This document shows, one piece after another, positions 21,865 through 33,000 of a DNA stretch of 64,000 nucleotides. This DNA is from Closterium sp. NIES-65. Lineage: Eukaryota > Streptophyta > Zygnematophyceae > Desmidiales > Closteriaceae. Positions within the stretch are counted from its first letter, which is position 1. Every line of letters starts with the position of its first letter. The notes under the pieces are model-generated. The model was given only the letters and a program-made list of their open reading frames with translations. It searched no databases and was not told the DNA's origin. The stretch spans positions 1 through 64,000 of the forward strand of contig CANXME010000896.1 in assembly GCA_948144175.1 (NCBI GenBank), read 5' to 3'. Made by a program: the position numbers and the translations under genes.

Positions 21865-23050
21865 ATGGCCACCCCCAGTGTCCTTACTTTTGATGAGGGC
21901 CGTGCCATTGAATTCGATGACCTCCAGCTGTTTCTCCATTGCGATACGGCAGACGGACTCTCTTTGTTCGATCTCACCTCTGGTGCCTCTCCTGCCCCGC
22001 TTGCTACTGCTGACAGCACTGTTCGCTCACAGTGGGCCACACACGATGCTGTTGCTCGCCTTGTTGTGCGTCGCCACTTACCGACCACTGAGCGTGCACA
22101 CTTTAGCCAGTACAAGAGTGCTCACACCTTGTACAACGCTGTAGTTGCACGCTACTCTTCCCCTGCCACTGCTGCACTGAGCCGCCTCATGCTACCGTAC
22201 CTCTTCCCTGACCTTGCTGCCTTTCCCACAGTCGCTGACCTCATTACGCACCTCCGCACTAGTGACACTCGCTACCGCGCTGCGCTTCCTGCTGAGTTCT
22301 GCGCCAAGAACCCCCCCCCCCATGTACATCACCCTCTACTTCATAGTCACCCGGCTCCCTGACTCTCTCCGCATAGTCAGGGACCACTTCCTCTCAGTTT
22401 GCCCCACCACACTCACCGTTGACCTCCTCGAGAAGGCCCTCCTAGCAGCAGAGAAGAGCATAGTCGTTGTAGGAGCCTCTCGTGGTGACCCTCGCACCCC
22501 CGTCTTTGAGGGGTGTTCTCCCTCCCCCCTCTTGCCCTCTGTTGCCTCTGCTGCTGCAGCCGACCTCGCTGGTTTCGAGTCGGTCGGCGCTGCGTCTGCC
22601 CCCAGCGGGAGACGCCGCACCAGCAAGGGCAAGGGAGGCAAGGGCGCTGGAGGGGCTGGCGGGGGCGGTGGAGGTGGTGGTGGAGGCAGAGGAGGGGGTG
22701 GGGGTGGTGGTGGGAGTGGTGGCGGGGGTGGCGGCTGCGGCGGCATCAGTGGAGGCGGAGGAGGCAGCAGTGGTGGCGGAGGGAGGCGGAGGTGGCGGAG
22801 GAGGCGGAGGTGGAGGAGGCGGCGGAGGCGGCGGCGGCGGCGCTGGTGGAGCGGGTCGTGACTCTACACAGAGGAGTGGCTCAGGTGGTGGTCCGCGCCA
22901 GCAGCAGCGGAGTGGTGTGACCCTGTCCCCTCAGCAGCTTCGTGAGTGGTACACTGCGCGTCAGCGCAGTGGGGGTACTGGTCCCTGCACTTACGTCCTC
23001 CGTACCGGCAACCGAGCAGGTGAGCAGTGCGGGGGCCGGCACTCCACCTA
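21865..23050 (+). pseudogene. Element H gag
   Basis: Starts MATPSVLTFDEGRAIEFDDL at 21865 and carries the same core as B. A run of about ten C residues near 22310-22320 shifts the frame inside FCAKNPPPMYITLYF. The second frame continues to the Gly-rich linker (22640-22860). Another shift precedes VTLSPQQLREWYTARQR and CTYVLRTGNRAGEQCGGRHST, which ends at TAG 23048-23050, where other copies read Gln-His-Cys. Confidence 0.85.
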
Positions 23051-26000
23051 GTGCTGCTTCGGTCGCCTGACGGACGCGTGGCGTCGCCAGTTCCGTGAGG
23101 CATCACAGATCCCTCGCTGGGGAGATCTGTCTAGGGCGAGGGTTGCCATCTTTGATCTTGACTATGATGCTATCCTTGCGGCCATGTATTCTGTCACTAC
23201 TAGTGTTGAGGGTGACTGTTACCTGTGTGTACCGCCTGACCCGGGCATTGAGGCCACTGCTCTAGGTGCTCGTGAGGGTGCTGCTCTAGGTGCTAGTGCG
23301 TCTGCTGCCCCAGGTGCCAGTGCGTCTTCTGCCCTAGGTGCTGGTGAGTCTGCTCTCTCAGGTACTACGTCAGCTCGGGCCTTACACACCTTCACCCTTG
23401 ACTCGGGTGCGTCCCGCTCCTTCTTTCGAGACCGCACCACTCTTACGCCGCTCGGTCTGCCGGTTGCAGTCTCCTTGGCGGACCCCTCTGGGGGTCCTGT
23501 CCTTGCTAGCTTCTCCACTATCTTACCGTGCCCGGCAGCCCCCTCTGGCACCCTGTCACGTCTCTACCTCCCCTCGTTCTCTACGAACTTGGTGAGTGGA
23601 GCGGACCTACAGGATAGGGGGGTTGACCAGTTCACTCCTGCGAGTCAGCGAGTGACCCACTGCACGTGTGCTCGGACAGGCCGACACTTGGCCACGTTCA
23701 CCCGTCGGCCAAGGTCGAGCCTGTACACCCTTACTACTGAGTCTCCTTTGGCTGCTGAGTCTGCCCAGGTAGCTGCGTCGAGTCAGGTGTTTGCTACAGC
23801 GTCCAGGTCTGGTCCTAAGTCTTCTCCCTGCTCGTGTCGTCTACTGTCCCACCAGACTCTCCTCTGGCACCACCGCCTTGGTCACCCCTCCCTGCCTCGT
23901 CTCCGAGGCATGGCCTCCCGTATCCTTGTCTCTGGTCTCCCTCGGTCTCTCCCTCCCCTACCTCCGGGGCCTGGCCCTACCTACGTCCCCTGCGTCGAGG
24001 GGCGACAATGCGCCGCCCCACACTCCTCCGAGTTTCCTCCGACAGAGGCTCCGCTACAGACCCTCCACATGGACGTGTGGGGCCTCGCCCGAGTCCGTGG
24101 ACAAGGGCACGAGCCTTTCTTCCTGTTGGTGGTTGACGACTACTCACGTTACACCACAGTCTTCCCCTTGCGCAGCAAGGGTGACGTCACTGAGGTGTTG
24201 ATCGACTGGATCCGCGCAGCTCGTCTCCAGCTCTGAGAGAGTTTCGGCTCGGACTTTCTTTTTCTGCGTCTGCACTGTGACAGAGGCGAGGAGTTTTCTC
24301 CTCTGCCCGTCTGGGAGCCTTCTATTGTGCACAGGGCATCCGCCAGACCTTCACGATTCCGGCCTCTCCACAGCAAAATGGGATTGCTGAGCGCCGCATT
24401 GGCATGGTCATGGACGTCGCTTGTACGTCCATGATGCATGCGGCTGCCCCCCATTTTCTGTGGCCATTTGCGGTTCAGTACGCCGCGCATCAGCTCAACC
24501 TTCAGCCCCGGGTCTCCTTGCTAGAGACCTCCCTCGCCTTGTGGTGGACCACGAAGGTTGGCGATGCATCTGCGTTTCGGGTCTGGGGATCTCGGGCGTT
24601 TATCCGCGACTTGTCAGCGGACAAGCTGTCCCCCGTGCTGTTCCCTACGTCTTCCTTGGCTTTTCCCCTGACGCGCCTGGGTGGCAGTTTTACCACCCCA
24701 CCTCGCGCCGTGTTCTGTCCTCCCAGAACGTCACCTTTGACGAGTCGGTGCCTTACTACCGTCTCTTCCCCTACCGCACTGCGCCCCTTCCCCCGCCGCC
24801 GCTCTTCCTTGCGCTACGTCCTCCCCTAGTAGACCCACCTCCCCCCTCAGGGTCCTGCCCCGTCAGGTGTGTCCCAGGTAGACGCAGTCAAGCATGTCAA
24901 GGTAGCTGTTGACTCTGGTGCTGCTAGATGTGCTACGCCTGCGGGTGCCGGGTCTGGAGGTGCTGAGTCTGGGGGTGCTGAGTCTGGGGGTGCTGAGACT
25001 GGGGGTGCTGAGCTTGAGGGTTCTGGGTCTAAGGTGGTGAGCCTGGAGGTGCTGAGCCTGGGGGTGCGGAGCCTGGGGGCGCTGGGTCTTCTCGTGTGGC
25101 CGCCGGCGGAGCTTCGTCGAGGCGGGAGCCGCTCTCTCCACAGGAGCTGCGCAAGTGGTTTGCCCACCGCTGGAGACGTGCTGCTGAGACTGGGGGTGCT
25201 GCTGGGGCTACTGGAGTTGGTCCTGCTGGAGCTGCTGGCGGTGCTGGTGCTGCTGGAGCTGGAGCTGCTGGGGGTGTTGGCGCTGGTGTTTCTACTCGCG
25301 CTGGTGCGTCTGGGGGTGCTGCTAAGGCTGCTGGTGCTGACGGTCCTTCTAGAGTTGGTGCTGCTGGAGCTGGAGCTGCTGGGGGTGTTGGCGCTGGTGG
25401 TGCTACTGGCGCTGGTGCTTCTGAGGGTGCTGGAGTTTGCGCTGTTAGAGCTGAAGGTGCTGCTGGCGCTGGTGCTGCCGCTTGGGGCACTGGTGCTGTC
25501 CTTGCTTGTTCTGGAGGCGCTGCGTGGCCAAGGCCGTACTTCGTTCCGCTCCTGGAGCACGTTCCTGGTCTCCCGCCCTCTCCTGGTCCTGCTCCTCCCT
25601 TAGAGTGTCCACATCCTATCCAGTCGCAGTCACAATTACAACCCGCCTCCCCTCAACCTGCTCCTTCTCCCTACACTGGTCCTACTGGAGGTCTTGCTGA
25701 GCATCGTGAGCCTGCGTCTCGTCCTGCGTCGCCTGTTCGTGCTGCTCGCACTAGTGGTCGTTTTGCGCGTCCGCATCCTCCTACGGTTCCCAGCACACAC
25801 CAGATGGCGTTGCGTCCTTCCACTACTCCTCTGCGTGTCCCGTTGCTGTCTCCTCCAGAGTCCTCTCTTCCTACTCTTGCGGACCCGGAGTCTGACTCTC
25901 TTCGTGCTACCAGTCCTACTGTCACGCGTCTCCTGGCTACTGTTGTCACTGACCCTTCCTTTTAGTCCACTATTGCGTCTGCCCTAGTTGCTGAAATTGT

Positions 26001-26822
26001 CGACTTCGCTGCTCGCTGTCGTCTAGACTACGCTGCCAGTCTCGTTGCTGAGTCTGAGTCTGTCTGTCCTCCGTACGTCGGGGGTGAATGTGCTCTTAGC
26101 ACGGACGTCCTTGAGGACGGGCAGGAGGAGTTCCAGTGCTTTGCTGCTGCTTTGCCCCAACTCGTGTCCACGCTGATTGCCTTTTGAGGGAGACCCGGAT
26201 GCACCAGACATCCCGACTCCTCGATCGTACGCTGAGGCGATCAAGGGTCCCTACTCCTCTCAGCCGCAGTCAGCCATGGACGCAGAGATGGCTTCCTAGA
26301 AGTCCACAGGCACCTACGTCGACGAGGTTCCCCCACCTGGGGCGAACATCGTCAGTGGCATGTGGATTTTCAGGGTGAAGCGGCCGTCGGGTTCTCCGCT
26401 TGTCTTCAAGGCGCGTTTCGTGGCTCGAGGCTTCAGTCAGCGGCAGGGAGTTGACTACTTTCAGACCTTCTCTCCCACCCCGAAGATAACCACTCTTCGG
26501 GTGCTGCTGCACATAGCCGCTCAAAACGACTACGAGCTTCACTCTCTTGACTTCAGCACTGCTTTCCTGGAGGGCCGCCTGCACGAGGAGATGTGGCTAC
26601 GCCGCCCACCTGGCTTTACTGGGTTGTTTCCCCCTGGTACTGAGTGGAGCCTCCGGCGGGCAGTCTACGGTCTCCGCCAGGCGCCACGTGAGTGGCACGA
26701 CACACTGAGGACTACACTTGCGGCTCTTGGGTTTGCTCCTTCTACAGCTGTCCCGTCGCTGTTTCTGCGCACCGACACCTCTTTGCCGCCGTTCTACATC
26801 CTCGTGTACATCGACGACTTGG
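23051..26822 (+). pseudogene. Element H pol: protease, integrase, linker, partial RT
   Basis: Protease TFTLDSGASRSFFRDRTTL near 23395. GAG-pre-integrase LLWHHRLGHPSLPRLRGMAS near 23860. Integrase HMDVWGLARV, VVDDYSRYTTVFPLRSKGD, a TGA at 24235 (RLQL-stop-ESFG, probably CGA to TGA), then a frame change and VMDVACTSMMHAAAPHFLW. A low-complexity Gly/Ala/Leu linker covers 24950-25600. RT starts GMWIFRVKRPSGSPLVFKAR (near 26360), with HSLDFSTAFLEGRLHEEM, AVYGLRQAPREWH and LVYIDDL at its broken end. Several stops and shifts make it non-functional. Confidence 0.83.
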
Positions 26823-28155
26823 ACGACGCTGCAGCTGCACCTGGCCACTACCAGAAGCTCCCGAACTACCCACTCCAGGGCGACTCCCACTACGGCCACC
26901 CCGACAACCCCAACTAGCGTACCACTCACGAAACTGCTGGGGCGTGAGGGACTCATGCGGACGGCCCTGGAGCTGCATCTGGCCACGCCAGGAGCACCAG
27001 TAGTAGCAGTAACAGCAGTAACAGCAGTAGCGGCAGTAGTAGCGGGAGCAGCGCAGGCAGGGCAGTGCTCACTAGTGGAGGGAAGGGCAGGCGCACGACG
27101 GCGGCGACGGCGGGGCCGCTACAGCGGCAAGGCGGGGCCGCGACCGCACCAGGGAGCTCCGCGGCAGTTGGTGCAGGGCGGGGCCAGGCCGCGACGGCAG
27201 CTGGTGCAGGGTGGGGATAGGGCCGCGACGGCAGCTGCTGCAGGGCGGGGCAGTCTGCGACGGCCGCTTCTGTAGGGCGGGGCAGTGCCGCGACGGCAGT
27301 TGCTGCAGGGCGGTGCAGGGGCGGCCGTCCAAAGGGCGGGCGCGGGGTAGGGCAGGGCGCCGCGGCGGGCAGGGGCGACGCGGCGCAGGTCCCGCAGGGG
27401 CGTCGCGACGAGTGGGGGCGACGCACGGGTCCCATTGGGGCGGCGCGACGTGCAGGAGCTGCGCCTCGCGGGTCCCGCAGGGGCCTCGCGACGAGGCAGG
27501 GGCGACGCGCGGGTCCTGCAGGGGCGTCGCAACGAGGCAGGGGCGACGCGTTGCGACGAGTCAGAGGCAGGGCGACGCATCGGTGGGTCCAGGGGCCGCG
27601 CCGCGGGGTCCAGGGGCGGCTGCGCGGGTGCAGGGCAGGGACAGCTGCTACAGGGGCCAGGGGCGGCTGCTGCAGGGGCGGGTGGTCCAGGGGCCAGGGG
27701 CGGTTGTTGCACGAGCGGCGGCTCCAGGGGCCAGTGGCAGGTGCTGCATTGGCGGCTACTCTAGGGGCCAGGAGCGGCTGCTCTAGGGGCCAGGAGCGGC
27801 TGCTCCAAGGGCCATGGGCGCGGGTAGGCAGCCGCTCAATGGCGCAGGTAGGCAGGCGCTCAAGGGCGCGGGTAGGCAGGCGCTCGAAGGCGCGGGTAGT
27901 CAGGCGTAAGGCCCGTGACAGGGTAGGCAGGCACGACAGTGCGATTAGGGCAGGGCAGAAAAAAAAGTTTGTGGTGGGCCCTAAAAAAAAGCCGGTCCCA
28001 CTAGGGAACTTGCTCTGAAACCATTTGAGAATTACTGAACAAGGAATGACTGAACTAGCAAGGAGATGGGTACAAGTAGGAAAACCTAGCAGTGTTGTAC
28101 CCCATATAGTCTACCCCAATGCAGCCTACACAGACTATGTCATATATGTTTAACA
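26823..28155 (-). mobile_element. Copia element I (internally deleted derivative)
   Basis: On the minus strand: LTR 28155-28024, primer site TGGTTTCAGAGC (28023-28012), a GC-rich leader (about 27990-27000), then only a scrap of gag with SLTPQQFREWYASWG (near 26940), matching the region before the zinc knuckle in B and H. The gag core and all of pol are missing. The left edge abuts the broken RT of element H. Confidence 0.75.
28024..28155 (-). mobile_element. 5' LTR of element I (132 bp)
   Basis: Minus strand TGTTAAACATATATGACATAG at 28155, close to the start of H's LTR, ending ...TTCTCAAA before the primer site. It cuts into the RNase H coding end of element G, which begins at 28156. Confidence 0.75.
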
Positions 28156-28266
28156 ACACATTGCGCTGCGGTACTTCTTCGTCAAGGACATAGTGGACAT
28201 AGGCAATGTTGACTTGACCTATTGCAGGACAGGTGACATGGCAGCTGATTTCGTCACGAAGCGACT

Positions 28267-29121
28267 TGTCAAAGTTTGAAGAAAGAAAGAGGATTGAACT
28301 AGCAAGAATGAGGATACAAATAGCAAACCCTAGAAGGGTTGTACTCGCTATAGAGCACCCCACTACAGGCTAGAACAATAAGATAATATTGGGGGGGAGG
28401 GGAGAAAAAAAAAAGGGGGGGGGGGGGGGGACGGGGCCGGGGCCGCGACGAGGGGCGGGGCCGCGACGGTCGGGGCGGGGCCGCGACATAGGGCGGGGCC
28501 GCGACGTAGGGCGGGGCCGCGACATAGGGCGGGGCCGCAACGTTGGGCGGGGCCGCGAAGGTAGGGCGGGGCCGAGCCGGGCAGGCGCACGGGCGGCGAC
28601 GGGCCGGGCCGGGGCCGCGACGTAGAGCGGGGCCGAGCCGGGCAGGCGCACGGGCGGCGACGGGCCGGGGCGGGGCCGCGACGAAGGGCGGGGCCGAGCC
28701 GGGCAGGCGCACGGGCGGCGACGGGCCGGGGCGGGGCCGCGACGTAGAGCGGGGCCGCGTCAAGGGGCGGGGCCGCGACAATCGGGGCGGGGCCGCGACG
28801 TAGGGGAGAAGCCCGCCGCGCGCCTCGGGGCGCACAGCGGGCAATGAACCGCCGCGCGCCTCGGGGCGCACGGCGGGCAGAAAACCGCCGCGCGCCTCGG
28901 GGCGCACGGCGGGAGGAAAAATTAGCAGCGGAAGCAAGGTGGGGACACACCCACAGGATCGATCGAAGGGGATCGACCTGCTCTGATAGCATGTAAAAGT
29001 TTGAAGGAAGAAAGAGGATTGAACTAGCAAGAATGAGGATACAAATAGCAAACCCTAGAAGGGTTGTACTCGCTATAGAGCACCCCACTACAGGCTAGAA
29101 CAATAAGATAATATTCTGACA
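28267..29121 (-). mobile_element. Nested non-autonomous short-LTR element F (855 bp)
   Basis: On the minus strand the 5' LTR is 29121-28992 (TGTCAGAATATTATC ... TTTTACA), followed by the primer site TGCTATCAGAGC. The 3' LTR is about 28391-28267 and lacks its first bases where it meets long G runs near 28390 and 28420. The target duplication is CGACT (28262-28266 and 29122-29126). The ~600-bp interior is GC-rich (GGGGCCGCGACGTAGGGC units and three CGCCGCGCGCCTCGGGGC copies), without coding capacity. Confidence 0.92.
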
Positions 29122-29212
29122 CGACTGTCACTTCAGCAGTACCAGCACTGCTCCGAATTCAGCGGAGTAGTCAAGCGGGTCAACAACAGCTACGGTCAGG
29201 AGTGAAGGGGGG

Positions 29213-29460
29213 TGTTACGAATAGTGAAATGAGAAAAGTCACTGTGCACTCATAACCGCAACACACCATGTCGAGGATGAATGCGAAATGGTAGAGTGAC
29301 GTGAAGAGTCATGTACGGTTACAAAGCATCTGGACCATCAGGGCAGACAGCATCAAGCAGCAGAAGTAGTGGCGAGGATTCTGCCCAAAAAGTTTTGTAA
29401 CCGTTTGGAGTCGCACAGTTGGATTTCATTGCAATAAGGGAATGTACCCCTTAGAGTACA
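29213..29460 (+). mobile_element. 3' LTR of element G (248 bp)
   Basis: TGTTACGAATAGTG to GAGTACA, with TG and CA ends, preceded by the purine tract GAAGGGGGG. Compared with the 5' LTR of C it has many substitutions and small indels. Confidence 0.78.
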
Positions 29461-30038
29461 TGGCTAGTCTAGGTCGCTTCGTATTCCGCATGTACTCTTA
29501 TTTGGTATATGCCCGTATTTGCATCTCAGTCATTTTACATTCACTCTAAATTGAGGTCAAGGGCCCACCACCACTATTCTATCGTGTGCGAACCTTCCGA
29601 GGTGATCCTGGGTACAATCAACTTCTGATCGCAGCAAAGCGTAACTCACTAGTGACTTGCTATTGTAGCTAATGACTTGGTAATTTCTTGAAATGTAAAC
29701 TCTATTATTTTTTTTCCAATAGTTGAATTGACGAATCAATGGAAACCTATGAAGAAAACAAGAAGATGAAGAGAAAAAGCCCTGTGCCAGAAACGTGACC
29801 ATCAATTTCCCACCCGCATAAACAGGGTAATTTTTTACACTTATTGTGACATACGTAGTTGTTATTGAATGGTACTACCCATTTCTCTAGCAATCAGCTT
29901 TTGGTTGGTAGACAATGTCAGTTCTTTTTATACCCTTCGCGTGTACCTCCTAACGCGTACAAGGTCTGCGTGTGTACCTCCCACGAGGTCTTCAGCGTAC
30001 CAGTGGAGCAGCCTTCGGCGCCGACTCCTTTACCCGCC
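29461..30038 (+). promoter_or_regulatory. Upstream region of PIGL
   Basis: About 580 bp of ordinary AT-richer DNA between the retroelement nest and the PIGL start. The promoter should lie here, but I can point to no specific motif beyond a T-rich stretch near 29708. An in-frame ATG at 29859 exists upstream of the preferred start. Confidence 0.4.
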
Positions 30039-33000
30039 ATGGCTAGCGGCGATACAGCGCGGGATGCGGGGATGCAAGGAGGCGGCGGAGCGGCGAGTGG
30101 CAAGGAGGTGGCGGCGGGGCTCGTGATCGCGCACCCCGACGACGAGTCCATGTGCGCCCCGCCTCGCCGCCTCCCCGCCTCCCCGCCTCCCCGCCTCGCC
30201 GCCTCCCTGCCTTCCCGCCTCCCCGCCTCCCCGCCTCCCCGCCTCGCCGCCTCCCTGCCTTCCCGCCTCCCCGCCTCCCCGCCTCCCCTCCTCCCCGCTT
30301 CCTGCCTTCCCGCCTCCCCGCCTCCCCGCCTCCCCTCCTCCCCGCTTCCTGCCTTCCCGCCTCCCCTCCTCCCCGCTTCCCGCCTCCCCGCCTCCCCGCC
30401 TCCCCGCCTTCCCGCCTCCCCGCCCTCCCGCCTGCCCGCCTCTCCGGCTCCCCGCCTCTTAGTCCTCGCACGCCTCTCTTGCGCCCCGCCTGGCCTCGCC
30501 TAACCTCGCCTCGTCTCCGCCCTCCTCGCCCGCTGTGATCATCCGCCGCTCCCGCGGCCACAGCCGCGCGCTGCTACCCTGCCTCTCGCCCCACCATCTG
30601 TCCTCCTTATTCTCACCATCCGCCCTCCTTATTCTCACCATCCGCCCTCCTTATTCTCACCATCCGCCCTCCTTATTCTCACCATCCGCCCTCCTTATTC
30701 TCACCTCCGCATTTCACTTCCGTCCTCCTCTCCCCTCTCTTCCGCTACCCTCCTCTCTTTTGCTCTCTCCTGTGCTTCCCCCTTCCGTCCGCCAACCCCC
30801 CCGCGCGCAGGTTCTTCGTGCCCACGCTGCGCGCGCTCGTCGCGCGGCCCTCCGCGGTGGGGCACCTCGTCTCTTGCGCGGCGCTGCCACAAGCTGACTC
30901 CATACAACACGGCGCCCGCTGCGCGCTGCACATCCTCTGCCTCTCCTCAGGTGCCCCATGGCCCGCCGTGCGTTTCCTCTCTGCCGTTGACTCCCCTCTG
31001 AGCTGCGCTGCGCCACCCCTTATTCTCTCCTCCACTCCCTTCGCCTTGTGCCCTACTGGGCAATGCTGAGGTAGTTCAGGCGCCCAAATTGTTGTGTTTT
31101 ACCCGCGTCCCCTCGTTGCAACGGAACTTCGCATCCCCTTGGTTTCCCGCGCCTCAACATTCTCCCCTCGTCTCTCTCCGGCCTCGCCTCACCAACTGGC
31201 CTCGGCAGGCAACGCGGAGGGGCTGGGCAGCACGAGGAGGGCGGAGCTGAAGGCAGCAGCGGCGACCCTCGGGGTAGAGACGGGGTTGGGACCCAACTCA
31301 CTCCATCCCAACTCACTCCATCCCAACTCACTCCATCCCAACCCACTCCATCCCAACTCACTCCATCCCAACCCACTCCATCCCAACCCACTCCATCCCA
31401 ACCCATTCCATCCCAAACCAATTCTCCCCGTTCCATCCACCCCATCCCATCCCATCATCCCACCCCTCGTCTTCTCTGTTCTCACCCGCACCCCTTTGTT
31501 CTCCTCCTCTACACTCACTCTCCTCACCGCACCCTCGTCACCTCAAAACCTCCCCCCTCCCCTTCCCCTCCTCCCTTTTCCTATCCCTCTCTCCCCCCTT
31601 TCTCCGGCGCTCAGATAGCCCAGCAGTGCGTGGAGGTGGTGGACCACCCGCAGCTGCAGGTGTGGTGAGGGGCGGTGAGGGGCGGTGAGGGAGGGTGAGG
31701 CGTGAGTGAGGGGTGAGTGAGGGGTGAGTGAGGGGCGGTGAGGAGCGAGTGAATGAGGGGTGAGTGAGGATGGTGAGGGGCGGTTGAGGGCAGTGAGGGG
31801 ATGGGTTGACATGGGTGAGGGAAGGAAGGGAGTGGGGCGGAAAGAAGCAAACTGGGCAGATGGGAGTGCAAAGCACACATCCTTTCATCCACGCTGCAGC
31901 ATGAGTCATCCGCCAACCCTTCTTCTGCACCCTCACTCCCCCGTCACTCGTCACCGTTGATCTGCAGGATGGCATGGACCAATCCTGGCCGTCGGATGTC
32001 ATTGCCGGCTTTGTGACTGACTTTGTGAAAAGGCACCAATTAAAAACGGTGGGAGCAATGATGGGATGCGATGTGACGGATGGGGTATGGAGGATGGAAG
32101 GTGGGATGTGAGGGATGGGGTATGGGGAGGGATGGGGAATGGAATGTGAGGTGAGCGTCCTTCCGTCCACTCTCTGCCCTGCGCGCACACCTCGCTCTTC
32201 CCACCCTCCCCTCGGCCCCTCAGATGCTGTCCTTGCATGCCTGGGGAACCATCTGGCCCTCTTATTCCCGTCGTTCCCCTCCACTCATTCCCCGCCTTGT
32301 CCGCCGTGCAGCTCCTCACATTCGACGCCTGGGGTGTGTCGGGCCATCCCAACCACCGTGCCATCAGCCATGCTCTCAGGTGCGCTGTGCTCTCAGGTGC
32401 GCTGTGCTCTCAGGTGCGCTGTGCTCTCAGGTGCGCTGTGCTCTCAGGTGCGCTGTGCTCTCAGGTGCGCTGTGCTCTCAGGTGCGCTGTGGTCTCAGGT
32501 GCGCTGTGGTCTCAGGTAATCTGTGCTCTCAGGTGCGCCATGCGTCGAGGTATCAGGTGCTCTTTGAAAAGGCTGGTGTGCATGTTGCCTTGCCCAGACG
32601 CCCCATCGCTTCATCAAACTACAATGTGGCATTCACCCTGCACCTGCTGCTTCCCGAGCCTCGCCACCCCCGAGGCCCGTCGGAGGCGCATTTGGTTTGG
32701 ACGGTCCAGCTGCTGATCCAAATGCCTTGCTGGAGGCGCGCTTGGGTGCTGCTGGAAACACAAACACACGTGACAGAGGTGGTGGAACGGACAAGACATT
32801 GCGGGGGGATGCGGCGTAAGGTGTGGGCAGTGGGTGGAAGCAGATGCGGAATGTGAAGAAGAAACTTGAGCTGTTTCAAGTCGTTTTGGGTTGAAAATTC
32901 AGCCCGACGTACCGGGAGCTGCACTGCACTGAACCACTCCCTGCGCTGCTCATCGTTATGTGACGCCCCACTGTCTGTGCTGCAACTGCGTCCCCCTGCA

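Larger units (their letters stand above)
20663..26822 (+). mobile_element. Copia element H (3'-truncated)
   Basis: 5' LTR, primer site, GC-rich leader, gag, protease, integrase, linker and the first part of RT, all in order. It entered element E in the opposite orientation (5 bp before it: GACCA). RT ends at LVYIDDL near 26822, where minus-strand element I follows, so RNase H and the 3' LTR are lost. Confidence 0.85.
28156..29460 (+). mobile_element. Copia element G, 3' end with a nested element
   Basis: The last part of RNase H reads HIALRYFFVKDIVDIGNVDL and then CRTGDMAADFVTKRL (28157-28266). It is interrupted at 28267-29121 and continues after the insertion as SLQQYQHCSEFSGVV to a TGA at 29202-29204. 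A purine tract and a 248-bp LTR (29213-29460) follow. The LTR is of the same type as the one starting element C at 6660, so G could be the far end of C. Confidence 0.8.

Noticed and set aside
29461..30038. An extra upstream coding exon of PIGL starting at 29859
   Set aside because: The frame is open, but the residues do not form a clear signal or membrane segment and the ATG at 30039 has a much better context. Kept only as a possibility.
31053..31527. Trp/Gly-rich minus-strand open frames near PIGL exon 3
   Set aside because: Produced by the 15-bp repeat of intron 3; the coding strand is supported by phase-matched PIGL exons.
32368..32540. CRISPR-like array
   Set aside because: Units are directly adjacent without unique spacers and lie in a eukaryotic intron.
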